Shown here: one piece after another, positions 6,176 through 12,197 of the stretch
Layout: each line of letters begins with the position of its first letter
Position numbering within the stretch: the stretch's first letter is position 1
DNA from: Phycisphaerales bacterium
GTDB taxonomy: Bacteria > Planctomycetota > Phycisphaerae > Phycisphaerales > UBA1924
Length of the DNA stretch: 12,197 nucleotides
Reading direction: 5' to 3'
Assembly: GCA_029260415.1 (NCBI GenBank)
Contig: JAJDDH010000187.1
Span: 1 to 12,197, forward strand
The notes under the pieces: generated by a model
What the model was told of the DNA's origin: nothing
The model's input: the letters and a program-made list of their open reading frames with translations, nothing else
The model's database searches: none
Translations under genes and position numbers: made by a program

Positions 6176-7105
6176 CTAATCCGTCTTCTTGAACAGGTCG
6201 AGGAAGCGGTCCTCGTACTCCCCGAAGATGTTGTGCTCGTCGAGCAGGCGCTTGAGCTTGACGGCCAGCGACTGGTCCTGAGCCGCGCTCTCGAAGAGCT
6301 CCTCGATCGTGCGCCGCGTCCGGATATCAATCGCGGGCTCGGCGCTGGCGGGTTCCTCCTCGCCCTCACCCTCCCAGGGCTCAGCGTCGTCCTCGACGAC
6401 GCCCGAGACCTGCTCGCGCATGCTCAGCAGACGGGGCTCGGCGGCCCGCGCGGCGCTCTCGAGCACCGACGTGTCCACGTCGATCCCGCTGATCTGCTCG
6501 AACAGCTGCACCACCGCCAGCGACGCCCGCGGGTTGGGCACGCCCACGGCGTAGAACGGGATCTCGCCCAGCAGGCACGCGCCCTCGATCCCGCGCTGCG
6601 ACGCCGCGCCGATGAGCGAGCCGTTGAGCCCGCTGATCTGCCCCTCGAGCAGCACCTCCGCGCCGAGCTTGGTCAGGTCGTCGAGCAGCGCGTCGTTGGT
6701 CGCCGCGGCGTAGACCGTTGGCTCGTCGGCGGGGCTCACCTGCGAGCCCAGCGACGCGAAGGTGAACACGCGCGAGACGCCCAGGTCCTGCGCCCGGTCG
6801 AGGATCGCCTCGCACAGGTCGCGCCCGCCCGTCTGCGGCTGGGCCTCGCCCACGAAGATCACCAGGTCGTGGCGCTGGGCGGGGTCCTCCCAGACGAAAA
6901 ACATGTTGCGGGGCAGACGCCCGGGGCGGGCGATGCCGTCCTTGATCTCGATGTGGTCCACCCGGAAGTAGGGCTGCTCAGGGATCATGCCCGAGGGGCT
7001 GGCGCCGAGCGACTCGACCAGCGAGCCGCCGCCGAGCATCGCGACGTTGCCCATTCCGGGCCACACGGCCACGAGCCAGGGGTCATTGAGCTTTCGTTCG
7101 GTCAT
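6176..7105 (-). CDS. PAC2-family (proteasome assembly chaperone-like) protein
   Basis: 309 residues, no signal peptide, probably cytoplasmic. The start is the ATG at 7105, with GGAGG 5 bases upstream; an in-frame TTG at 7120 would place that site inside the coding region. Residues about 10-215 match the PAC2 fold: LVAVWPGMGNVA (11-22), DLVIFVGEAQPQ (80-91), RVFTFASLGS (112-121), GQISGLNGSLIGAASQRGIE (155-174) followed by LLGEIPFYAVGVPNPRAS. An acidic, low-complexity linker (238-257) leads to a charged helical tail (263-307: RTRRTIEELFESA ... FLDLF). Bacterial PAC2 proteins are common and uncharacterised; in eukaryotes the fold chaperones proteasome assembly. No proteasome, Pup or ATPase gene is present here, so a proteasome role is not supported by context. 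The gene is divergent from the first CRTAC1 gene and convergent with the 4862 gene. Confidence 0.88.
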   Translation of the reverse strand: MTERKLNDPWLVAVWPGMGNVAMLGGGSLVESLGASPSGMIPEQPYFRVDHIEIKDGIARPGRLPRNMFFVWEDPAQRHDLVIFVGEAQPQTGGRDLCEAILDRAQDLGVSRVFTFASLGSQVSPADEPTVYAAATNDALLDDLTKLGAEVLLEGQISGLNGSLIGAASQRGIEGACLLGEIPFYAVGVPNPRASLAVVQLFEQISGIDVDTSVLESAARAAEPRLLSMREQVSGVVEDDAEPWEGEGEEEPASAEPAIDIRTRRTIEELFESAAQDQSLAVKLKRLLDEHNIFGEYEDRFLDLFKKTD

Positions 7106-7384
7106 ACAAACCTCCGTCAATCACCCCACACGTTGCAATCCGGGGGCCAGTGATTCCGACGCGCCAACACCCCTTGGCCCCGTCTCAGCGTCCGAAACAG
7201 GCGATCTCGGGCTTCTCCCTGTCATTTTGGCCGATCCAAACATAGACTTGACAGCGGGTTACAGGCGGTTCGCTGGCCCCGGATCCCGCTGGCGGCAATA
7301 GTGAACCTGCAAGCATCCACCCCTCCCGGGCGACGAATCTTCAGTTCCAGCCTCCACGTTCCATCCGCACAGAGGAACCCGCAG
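7106..7384. other. 279-base divergent intergenic region, PAC2 / CRTAC1
   Basis: This gap must hold promoters for both the PAC2 gene (-) and the first CRTAC1 gene (+). A TAGACT hexamer (7243-7248) overlaps a perfect TTGACA (7248-7253), but TTGACA has no acceptable -10 at 16-18 bases downstream and TAGACT has only a poor -35. An in-frame GTG at 7301 could extend the CRTAC1 frame, but this would put 28 non-signal residues before the signal peptide. No RNA structure or small gene was convincing. Confidence 0.4.
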
Positions 7385-9091
7385 ATGCTCAGGCCGATTC
7401 CCGTTGCCTTCGTCCTCACGCTCGCGGGCGGCGCCCACGCCCAGGTGCTCTCGTTCTCGGATCAGACCGCGACCAGCCAGATCGACGCGCGCTACGAGAC
7501 GCCCTCGGGTTCGATTTCGTTCCCGCAGTTCATGGTCGCGGGGGGCGCCGCGGCGGACTTCGACCGTGACGGCGATCCAGATGTCTTCATCCTCTCGGGC
7601 GGTCACGCGCCCGACCGCCTGTACATCAACAACGGCGACGGCACGTTCACCGACCAGGCCGCGGCGTGGGGCGTTGATCTGCTTCATGTCGGCGCGGCTG
7701 CGTCCGTCGCGGACTACGACAACGACGGCGACCTGGACCTGTACGTCACCAGCTTCGGGCCCGCGTCGGGCTTCCTCGAGAACGACCGGCACCTGCTCTA
7801 CCGCAATAACGGCGACAACACGTTCACCGACGTCGCCCTCGAGGCCGGCGTCCGCAAGAGCTCGCCCACCGACCCCGACGGGTTCAGCTCCACCTGGGGC
7901 GACTACGACATGGACGGCGACCTGGACCTGTTCGTCGCCGGCTGGATGGACGAGACCAACGGCGAGCGCCTCCTCCGCAACAACGGGCCCGACAGCGGCT
8001 ACACCTTCACCGACGTCACCGACGAGCTGACCGACCTGGCGAGCATCCCGGTCTTCGGCTTCAGCCCCACGTTCCAGGACACCGACGGCGACGGATACCC
8101 CGAGCTGCTCATCGCCGCGGACTTCATCACCTCGCAGTACCTGCGCAACGACGGGGGAACGGGCTTTACCAACATCACCGCCGCCTCGGGCACGGGCCTG
8201 GACGAGAACGGGATGGGCGCGACCACGGGCGACTTCAACAACGACGGGCTCGTGGACTGGTACGTCACCGCGATCTGGAGCGCGGGGGGCAACAAGCTTT
8301 ACATGAACCAGGGCGAGCATGTGTTTGAGGAAGTCAGCGTGGACGCGGGCGTCAACCAGGGCGGCTGGGGCTGGGGCGCCGCGGCGGTGGACATCGACAA
8401 CGACGCGGACCTGGACATCCTCGAGACCAACGGCTGGAACCTGATCGACGACCCCTCGTTCCTCTTCCTCAACAACCTCGACGGCACGTTCACCGAGGCG
8501 GGCGTCGCCTCGGGCATCAACCACGTCACCCAGGGACGCAGCATACTGCTGCTCGACCACGACACCGACGGCGACGTGGACATCATCTTCCTGTCCCACC
8601 TCGAGCCCGCGTTCCTCTTCCAGAACGATTTGACCAAGGACACGGGCGCCGGCTGGCTCCGCGTTCGCCTGGACAACTGCGGGCGCGCCGACCTCACCCC
8701 CGACGGCGTGGGCGCGCACCTGGAGCTGACCGCGGGCGGCGTCACCCAGCACCGATGGATCACCGCGGCGCCCTCGTACGTCGGGCAGGGCGAGATGATC
8801 GCCCACTTCGGGCTCGACGACGCGACCGGCATCGACGAGCTTCGGGTCACCTGGCCCAACGGGTTCACGCGGGTGCTCAGCGGCCCCGACATGAACCAAT
8901 CGATTGTCATGACCGCCAACGCCGCGGACCTCCGGGCGCCCTGGGGCGCGCTGGACGCGACCGACCTGCTCGGGTTCATGGACGACTGGATCCACGCGCG
9001 GGCCAGCGCCGATCTGGGGGCGCCCGCGGGGGTGTTCGATTTCACGGACATCCTGGCCTACCTGCACGCGTTCGGGCGTGCCTGCCGCTAG
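7385..9091 (+). CDS. secreted CRTAC1-family protein: seven FG-GAP/VCBS repeats, UnbV/ASPIC domain, degenerate dockerin
   Basis: 568 residues. The ATG at 7385 has GAGGA 8 bases upstream and gives a compact signal peptide (MLRPIPVAFVLTLAGGAHAQ). Seven calcium-binding FG-GAP/VCBS loops of the form DxDxDGDxDL start at residues 58, 110, 173, 232, 283, 336 and 391, spaced 51-63 residues, predicting a seven-bladed beta-propeller. A UnbV/ASPIC domain follows (about 424-510: WLRVRLDN, GVGAHLELTAGG, AHFGLDDATGIDELRVTWPN). The C-terminal 513-568 is a two-unit dockerin-like tail that has diverged: the leading cysteine is missing (ANAADL), the first unit reads ALDATDLLGFMDDW, and the end is RACR instead of AGCP, leaving C567 as its only cysteine. 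CRTAC1-type proteins are extracellular and lack a demonstrated enzymatic role. The gene is followed in tandem by a paralog with the same domain order, suggesting duplication. Confidence 0.92.
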   Translation: MLRPIPVAFVLTLAGGAHAQVLSFSDQTATSQIDARYETPSGSISFPQFMVAGGAAADFDRDGDPDVFILSGGHAPDRLYINNGDGTFTDQAAAWGVDLLHVGAAASVADYDNDGDLDLYVTSFGPASGFLENDRHLLYRNNGDNTFTDVALEAGVRKSSPTDPDGFSSTWGDYDMDGDLDLFVAGWMDETNGERLLRNNGPDSGYTFTDVTDELTDLASIPVFGFSPTFQDTDGDGYPELLIAADFITSQYLRNDGGTGFTNITAASGTGLDENGMGATTGDFNNDGLVDWYVTAIWSAGGNKLYMNQGEHVFEEVSVDAGVNQGGWGWGAAAVDIDNDADLDILETNGWNLIDDPSFLFLNNLDGTFTEAGVASGINHVTQGRSILLLDHDTDGDVDIIFLSHLEPAFLFQNDLTKDTGAGWLRVRLDNCGRADLTPDGVGAHLELTAGGVTQHRWITAAPSYVGQGEMIAHFGLDDATGIDELRVTWPNGFTRVLSGPDMNQSIVMTANAADLRAPWGALDATDLLGFMDDWIHARASADLGAPAGVFDFTDILAYLHAFGRACR

Positions 9092-9124
9092 AACGCCCCG
9101 CGGGGTGAGCAACACAAACTTTTC

Positions 9125-9153
9125 TTGAACAAACAGGCCCTGCGCGGTAGCTT
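9125..9153 (+). promoter_or_regulatory. candidate sigma70-type promoter for the second CRTAC1 gene
   Basis: TTGAAC (9125-9130), a 17-base spacer and TAGCTT (9148-9153) lie in an A/T-enriched stretch after the first CRTAC1 gene. It would give a leader of about 130 bases before the ATG at 9289. No T-tailed terminator hairpin is seen between the paralogs (CCCCGCGGGG at 9096-9105 is palindromic but has no loop), so readthrough is also possible. Confidence 0.45.
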
Positions 9154-9240
9154 TGGGTTCATCCAGTCAGGGATGACACCCGGAAGCACAGAGCGACCGG
9201 GGGCTCGTGGGGTGTATACGAGCCGCGGACAACATGTTTT

Positions 9241-9261
9241 CACGGGCGCCCGGGGCCCGTG
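9241..9261 (+). other. leader hairpin before the second CRTAC1 gene
   Basis: CACGGGC (9241-9247) pairs with GCCCGTG (9255-9261) around a 7-base loop, 27 bases before the chosen ATG. No T-tract follows. It lies in the probable 5' leader and could influence translation; no riboswitch class was recognised. Confidence 0.4.
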
Positions 9262-9288
9262 TGGTCTTGCGTGCACATGGGGGTCTCC

Positions 9289-11109
9289 ATGCTGTTCACC
9301 GCGGAGGGCCGCGCCCTCGTTCCGTTCGTTCTGGCTTGTGCCGTGTGCGTTCCCGCGCAGGCCGGCGGTGATCCTCCCTCCGGTCCCGCGTGGGTTGACG
9401 TCACCTCCGCGCGCGGCATCAACCACCTGAGCCGACCCGGGTCGCTCTTCCCGGGCAACTTCTCCACCTTCCAGCTCATGCAGCGCATCATGGGCCAGGG
9501 CGGCGCCTGCGGCGACTACGACAACGACGGTGACCTGGACCTCTACCTCGTCAGCGGGTTCTCCAACACGCTCCTGCGCAACAACCTCGACCAGGGCGAA
9601 GCGACCTTCACCGACGTCACACAGGAGGCCAACGCCGACTCGCTCGACTTCGGGCGCATGGCGCACTTTGCCGATCTGGACAACGACGGGTGGCTCGACC
9701 TGCTCGTGATCAACGACGACCACGCCTCCGGGACGTACGGGCAGAGCCGGATCCTGCGCAACAACACCGACGGGACCTTCACCGATGTCACCGGGGCCTC
9801 CGGGTTCCGGGCCATCGGGCGCATCCGGGCCGGGTGCGCACTGGCGGACTACGACCACGACGGCGATCTTGATATCTACGTCACCAACTGGGGCGCCCAG
9901 CTCGGCAACCCCAACCCCATCTTTAATGGCGAGAATCGCTTCTTCGAGAACCTGGGCGGGTTCGTCTTCCAGGACACCTCCGAGTCCTCGGGGCTCGGGC
10001 TGATCGCCCGCGACAGCTTCACCCCCATCTTCCACGACTTCAACGGGGACCACCGCCCCGACATCTTCATCGCCGTGGACCACACCACCGACGAGTTCTT
10101 CCTCAATACCCCGGACGGGTTCGTGCGGATGACCGAGCAGGTGGGCGTGACGCACATTGGCAACGACATGGGCGCCGCCGTCGCGGACTTCGACGACGAC
10201 GGCGACCTGGACATCTTCACCACCAACGTCGCCGACCCCAACAACAACTACGGAGGCGGGTACCGCAACGCGCTCTACATCAACACCCCCGACCCCGACG
10301 GCACACCCCGCTTCACCGACCGCGCCACCGAGCGAGGCGTCGAGCTGACCTACTGGGGCTGGGGCGCCGAGTTCTTCGACCCAGACCACGACGGCGACCT
10401 CGACCTCATGACCGTCAACGGCTTCGACGACTTCCTCTTCAGCGAGTCCGCGCTGTACATGCAGCCCCCCGTCTTCCTGCTCAATGACGGGACCGGGCAC
10501 TACACCCGTGACCTGGCCCCGGGCACCGACTGGGTCGGCGATTCCCGCTGCCTCATCGCCTTCGACTACGACCGCGACGGCGACGACGACCTGCTCATCA
10601 CCGGGCACAACGAGAACGCCGTCCTCCTCGAGAACGTCTGCCCCGACGCGGGGCACTGGCTCCGCGTGGGGGTCCGCCAGTCCAACGGCGCCAACGTCTT
10701 CGGCATCGGGGTCACCGTCCGCGCGACGATCACGACCCCCGGGGGCCAGGTCACCAAGCGCCGCGAGATCCTCACCGCCCGCTCCTACCTCGCGGGCGTC
10801 CCCGCCGAGGCGCACTTCGGGCTGGGCGACATCACCACCATCGACACCCTCTCGATCGAGTGGACCGACGGCACGAGCACCACACTGATCGATGTCCCCG
10901 CGGATCAGCTGCTGACCATCACCCAGCCCGTCCGCGCCTGCCCGGCGGACCTGGACGCCAGCGGCGCCCTCTCCGTCAACGACGTGCTCGCGTTCCTTGA
11001 GTTGTTCGCCGACGGAGCCCCCGCCGCGGATCTGGCGCCCCCAGCGGGCGTCTTCGACTTCGACGACGTTCTCTCGCTCGTGTCGGCGTTCTCGACGGGC
11101 TGCCCTTAA
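9289..11109 (+). CDS. secreted CRTAC1-family protein: seven FG-GAP/VCBS repeats, UnbV/ASPIC domain, two-unit GC-type dockerin
   Basis: 606 residues from the ATG at 9289, preceded by GGGGG with a 5-base gap; an in-frame ATG at 9277 and GTG at 9259 are possible but have weaker ribosome sites, so the start is uncertain by 4-10 codons. The signal peptide is about 1-25 (LVPFVLACAVCVPAQA). Seven FG-GAP/VCBS loops start at 77, 129, 187, 250, 300, 364 and 426 (the fourth, DFNGDHRPDIF, is the most divergent), again a seven-bladed propeller. The UnbV/ASPIC domain is about 457-547 (HWLRVGVRQ, GIGVTVRAT, AHFGLGDITTIDTLSIEWTD). Residues 550-606 are the dockerin, bracketed by C551 and C605; its first unit DLDASGALSVNDV keeps canonical dockerin/EF-hand loop spacing. 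It shares domain order and repeat spacing with the upstream paralog, and both carry a WGWGA motif before the sixth blade. It is an extracellular protein of unknown ligand. Confidence 0.92.
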   Translation: MLFTAEGRALVPFVLACAVCVPAQAGGDPPSGPAWVDVTSARGINHLSRPGSLFPGNFSTFQLMQRIMGQGGACGDYDNDGDLDLYLVSGFSNTLLRNNLDQGEATFTDVTQEANADSLDFGRMAHFADLDNDGWLDLLVINDDHASGTYGQSRILRNNTDGTFTDVTGASGFRAIGRIRAGCALADYDHDGDLDIYVTNWGAQLGNPNPIFNGENRFFENLGGFVFQDTSESSGLGLIARDSFTPIFHDFNGDHRPDIFIAVDHTTDEFFLNTPDGFVRMTEQVGVTHIGNDMGAAVADFDDDGDLDIFTTNVADPNNNYGGGYRNALYINTPDPDGTPRFTDRATERGVELTYWGWGAEFFDPDHDGDLDLMTVNGFDDFLFSESALYMQPPVFLLNDGTGHYTRDLAPGTDWVGDSRCLIAFDYDRDGDDDLLITGHNENAVLLENVCPDAGHWLRVGVRQSNGANVFGIGVTVRATITTPGGQVTKRREILTARSYLAGVPAEAHFGLGDITTIDTLSIEWTDGTSTTLIDVPADQLLTITQPVRACPADLDASGALSVNDVLAFLELFADGAPAADLAPPAGVFDFDDVLSLVSAFSTGCP

Positions 11110-11162
11110 ACCGCCTCTGGCGCCGGGCAAATCGCCCATCCAGGCAGAATCTGCGCCCGCCT

Positions 11163-11181
11163 CGGACCGATAGTGGGTCCG
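11163..11181 (+). other. inverted repeat upstream of the SLC13 gene
   Basis: CGGACC (11163-11168) and GGTCCG (11176-11181) flank GATAGTG. No T-tract follows, so it is a poor intrinsic terminator for the CRTAC1 gene; it may be an operator or leader structure. A TAGAGT hexamer (11214-11219), 31 bases before the SLC13 start, is a weak -10 candidate without a recognisable -35. Confidence 0.35.
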
Positions 11182-11250
11182 CCGGGGCGGTCTGCGCGAT
11201 CGCCCCCGGGACGTAGAGTTTGCTTCGCCCGAGGACCCGCAGGAGCCGCC

Positions 11251-12197
11251 GTGACCGTCGGAATCGCCGTGACGCTTGTGATCCTCGCCCTGCTCGTGGC
11301 CGCTCTGGTCTCGAGCAAGGTGGGCGCGGATACCGCGATGGTCTCGGCGCTGACGCTGCTCATCGCTGTGGGCGCGATCGACGCCAAGACCGCGATCGCG
11401 GGCTTTGCCGACAGCGCCGTGCTGATGATCGCGGCCCTGTTCGTCGTCGCGACCGGGCTGAGCGAGACGGGCGCGATCCAGATGCTCTCCGAGAAGCTCC
11501 TGGGCAAGCCCAAGAGCCTGCGCACGGCGCTGGTGCGACTGATGGTCCCCGTCGCCGCCCTCTCGGCGTTCATGAACAACACGCCCATCGTCGCGATGTA
11601 CCTGCCCGTGATCGATGACTGGTCCCGCAAGCTCAGGCTCAGCCCCTCGCGCCTGATGATGCCCCTGTCGTTCGCCGCGATCCTGGGCGGCGCCTGCACG
11701 CTTATCGGGACGAGCACGAACATCGCCGTCAACGGGCTCTACGTCGAGTACTTCAACGCCCACCAGACGGACCTGCTCGCACGGGGTCTCTCGCTGCCCT
11801 CGACCACCAAGCAGTTCTGGTGGGTGGGTGTCGTGGGCGCCCCCGCGGCGGTGATCGGCATCGTCATGATCGTCCTCAGCGCCCGCTGGCTCCTGCCCGA
11901 GCGCCGCCCGCCCGAGGGCGACAGCGAGGACGCGCGGCGCTTCACCGTCGAGATCATGGTCGAGCCCGCGTGCCCGCTGATCGGCAGGAACATCGAGCAG
12001 GCGGGCCTGCGCCAGCTCCCGGGCCTGTTCCTGTCCGAGATCGAGCGAGACGGCGACCTGATCCCCGCCGTCGCGCCCGAGGAGATCCTGCACGAGGGCG
12101 ACCGCCTGATCTTCGTGGGCGTGGTCGAGTCCGTCGTGGACCTGCTCAAGATCAAGGGCCTCAAGCCCGCGACGGACCAGATCGAGAAGGTCGAGGC
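11251..12197 (+). CDS. SLC13/DASS-family permease with TrkA-C domain, N-terminal part (runs off right edge)
   Basis: 315 codons are visible from a GTG start at 11251, which has AGGAG 5 bases upstream. The frame is open to the window end. Residues about 1-215 are membrane-spanning: hydrophobic segments near 4-20, 28-44, 53-70, 95-120, 137-165 and 190-212. Ion-transporter superfamily signatures are visible: SAFMNNTPIVAMYLPV (105-120) and GGACTLIGTSTNIAVNG (146-162), the NTP and TSTN re-entrant loops of SLC13/DASS carriers. A soluble TrkA-C (RCK-C) regulatory domain begins about 228 (FTVEIMVEPACPLIGRNIEQ ... LHEGDRLIFVG). Full-length relatives are usually about 600 residues with two TrkA-C domains and a second membrane half, so roughly half is missing. 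Some relatives, such as Chlamydomonas SLT proteins, carry sulfate, which would fit the cysC module 7 kb away; the substrate is not provable from sequence. Confidence 0.88.
   Translation, partial: MTVGIAVTLVILALLVAALVSSKVGADTAMVSALTLLIAVGAIDAKTAIAGFADSAVLMIAALFVVATGLSETGAIQMLSEKLLGKPKSLRTALVRLMVPVAALSAFMNNTPIVAMYLPVIDDWSRKLRLSPSRLMMPLSFAAILGGACTLIGTSTNIAVNGLYVEYFNAHQTDLLARGLSLPSTTKQFWWVGVVGAPAAVIGIVMIVLSARWLLPERRPPEGDSEDARRFTVEIMVEPACPLIGRNIEQAGLRQLPGLFLSEIERDGDLIPAVAPEEILHEGDRLIFVGVVESVVDLLKIKGLKPATDQIEKVE

Noticed and set aside
7248..7253. Perfect TTGACA as a -35 element for the first CRTAC1 gene
   Set aside because: No acceptable -10 lies 16-18 bases downstream (CGCTGG is at the right place), so the match alone is not enough.
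7301..7384. Upstream GTG start for the first CRTAC1 gene
   Set aside because: It adds 28 Pro/Ser/Arg-rich residues ahead of the signal peptide, and the ATG at 7385 has a suitable ribosome site.
7551..10620. Repeated Asp/Gly-rich DNA segments as a repeat array or CRISPR
   Set aside because: They are the coding sequence of FG-GAP/VCBS calcium loops, in frame, irregular at the DNA level and spaced about 50-64 codons apart.
11110..11150. Imperfect hairpin after the second CRTAC1 gene (GGGC AAATC GCCC) as a terminator
   Set aside because: The stem is short and interrupted and no T-tract follows.
9088..12093. 1001-codon open frame on the minus strand, and a similar 618-codon one at 7259-9115
   Set aside because: They are antisense to clear CRTAC1 and SLC13 genes with recognisable domains and signal peptides. 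The translations are repetitive, Val/Asp/Gly/Arg-rich and without a family match; long antisense frames are expected in GC-rich DNA, especially opposite repeated Asp-Gly codons.
1..12197. Mobile element, prophage, defence system or toxin-antitoxin pair
   Set aside because: No transposase, integrase, phage, nuclease, toxin or antitoxin gene, no terminal repeats and no tRNA target was seen, and composition is even across the window.

Overview
The window is GC-rich, densely coding DNA that looks like a planctomycete, most likely of the Phycisphaerae/Phycisphaerales. Three things suggest this. Five secreted proteins end in the same short dockerin-like tail, with a core like DFSDVxAFLTAFGAGCP, that I associate with that group (I recall the RefSeq name 'GC-type dockerin domain-anchored protein', not checked here). 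The Ser/Thr kinase has a planctomycete-style N-terminal region. The parallel beta-helix protein carries GGA[IV]/FxxN repeats like those of the chlamydial polymorphic membrane proteins, and Chlamydiae belong to the same PVC superphylum. No rRNA, tRNA, CRISPR array, transposase or integration site was seen, and composition is even, so this reads as ordinary chromosome.

Layout, left to right. Positions 1-337 (-) hold the N-terminal part of a Ser/Thr protein kinase, which continues off the left edge. A divergent intergenic region with a 9-bp inverted repeat follows. Next are a secreted beta-helix/choice-of-anchor-Q protein with a C-terminal dockerin (533-1948) and a strong intrinsic terminator. 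A two-gene sulfur-nucleotide module comes next: APS kinase cysC (2111-2740) and a HAL2-type 3'(2'),5'-bisphosphate nucleotidase (2813-3838), with an intrinsic terminator hairpin between them. Two small secreted dockerin proteins follow (3943-4671 and 4862-6172). A PAC2-family protein on the minus strand (6176-7105) converges on the second of these with only 3 bp between stop codons. Then come two tandem paralogous secreted CRTAC1-type proteins, each a predicted seven-bladed FG-GAP/VCBS propeller plus UnbV/ASPIC domain plus dockerin (7385-9091 and 9289-11109). Last is the N-terminal half of an SLC13-family permease with a TrkA-C domain (11251 to the right edge).

How the parts fit. CysC makes PAPS from APS, and the nucleotidase removes PAP, the inhibitory by-product of PAPS use; together they imply PAPS-dependent sulfation or assimilation elsewhere in the genome. 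The SLC13 permease could be a sulfate transporter, but it lies 7 kb away and its substrate cannot be read from sequence. The five dockerin-tailed proteins share a signal peptide and a terminal tag although their bodies are unrelated (beta-helix, beta-sandwich-like, unknown, propeller), so the tag looks like a common export, sorting or docking device. Its receptor is not in the window. This tag system is the least understood biology here and the main target for follow-up.
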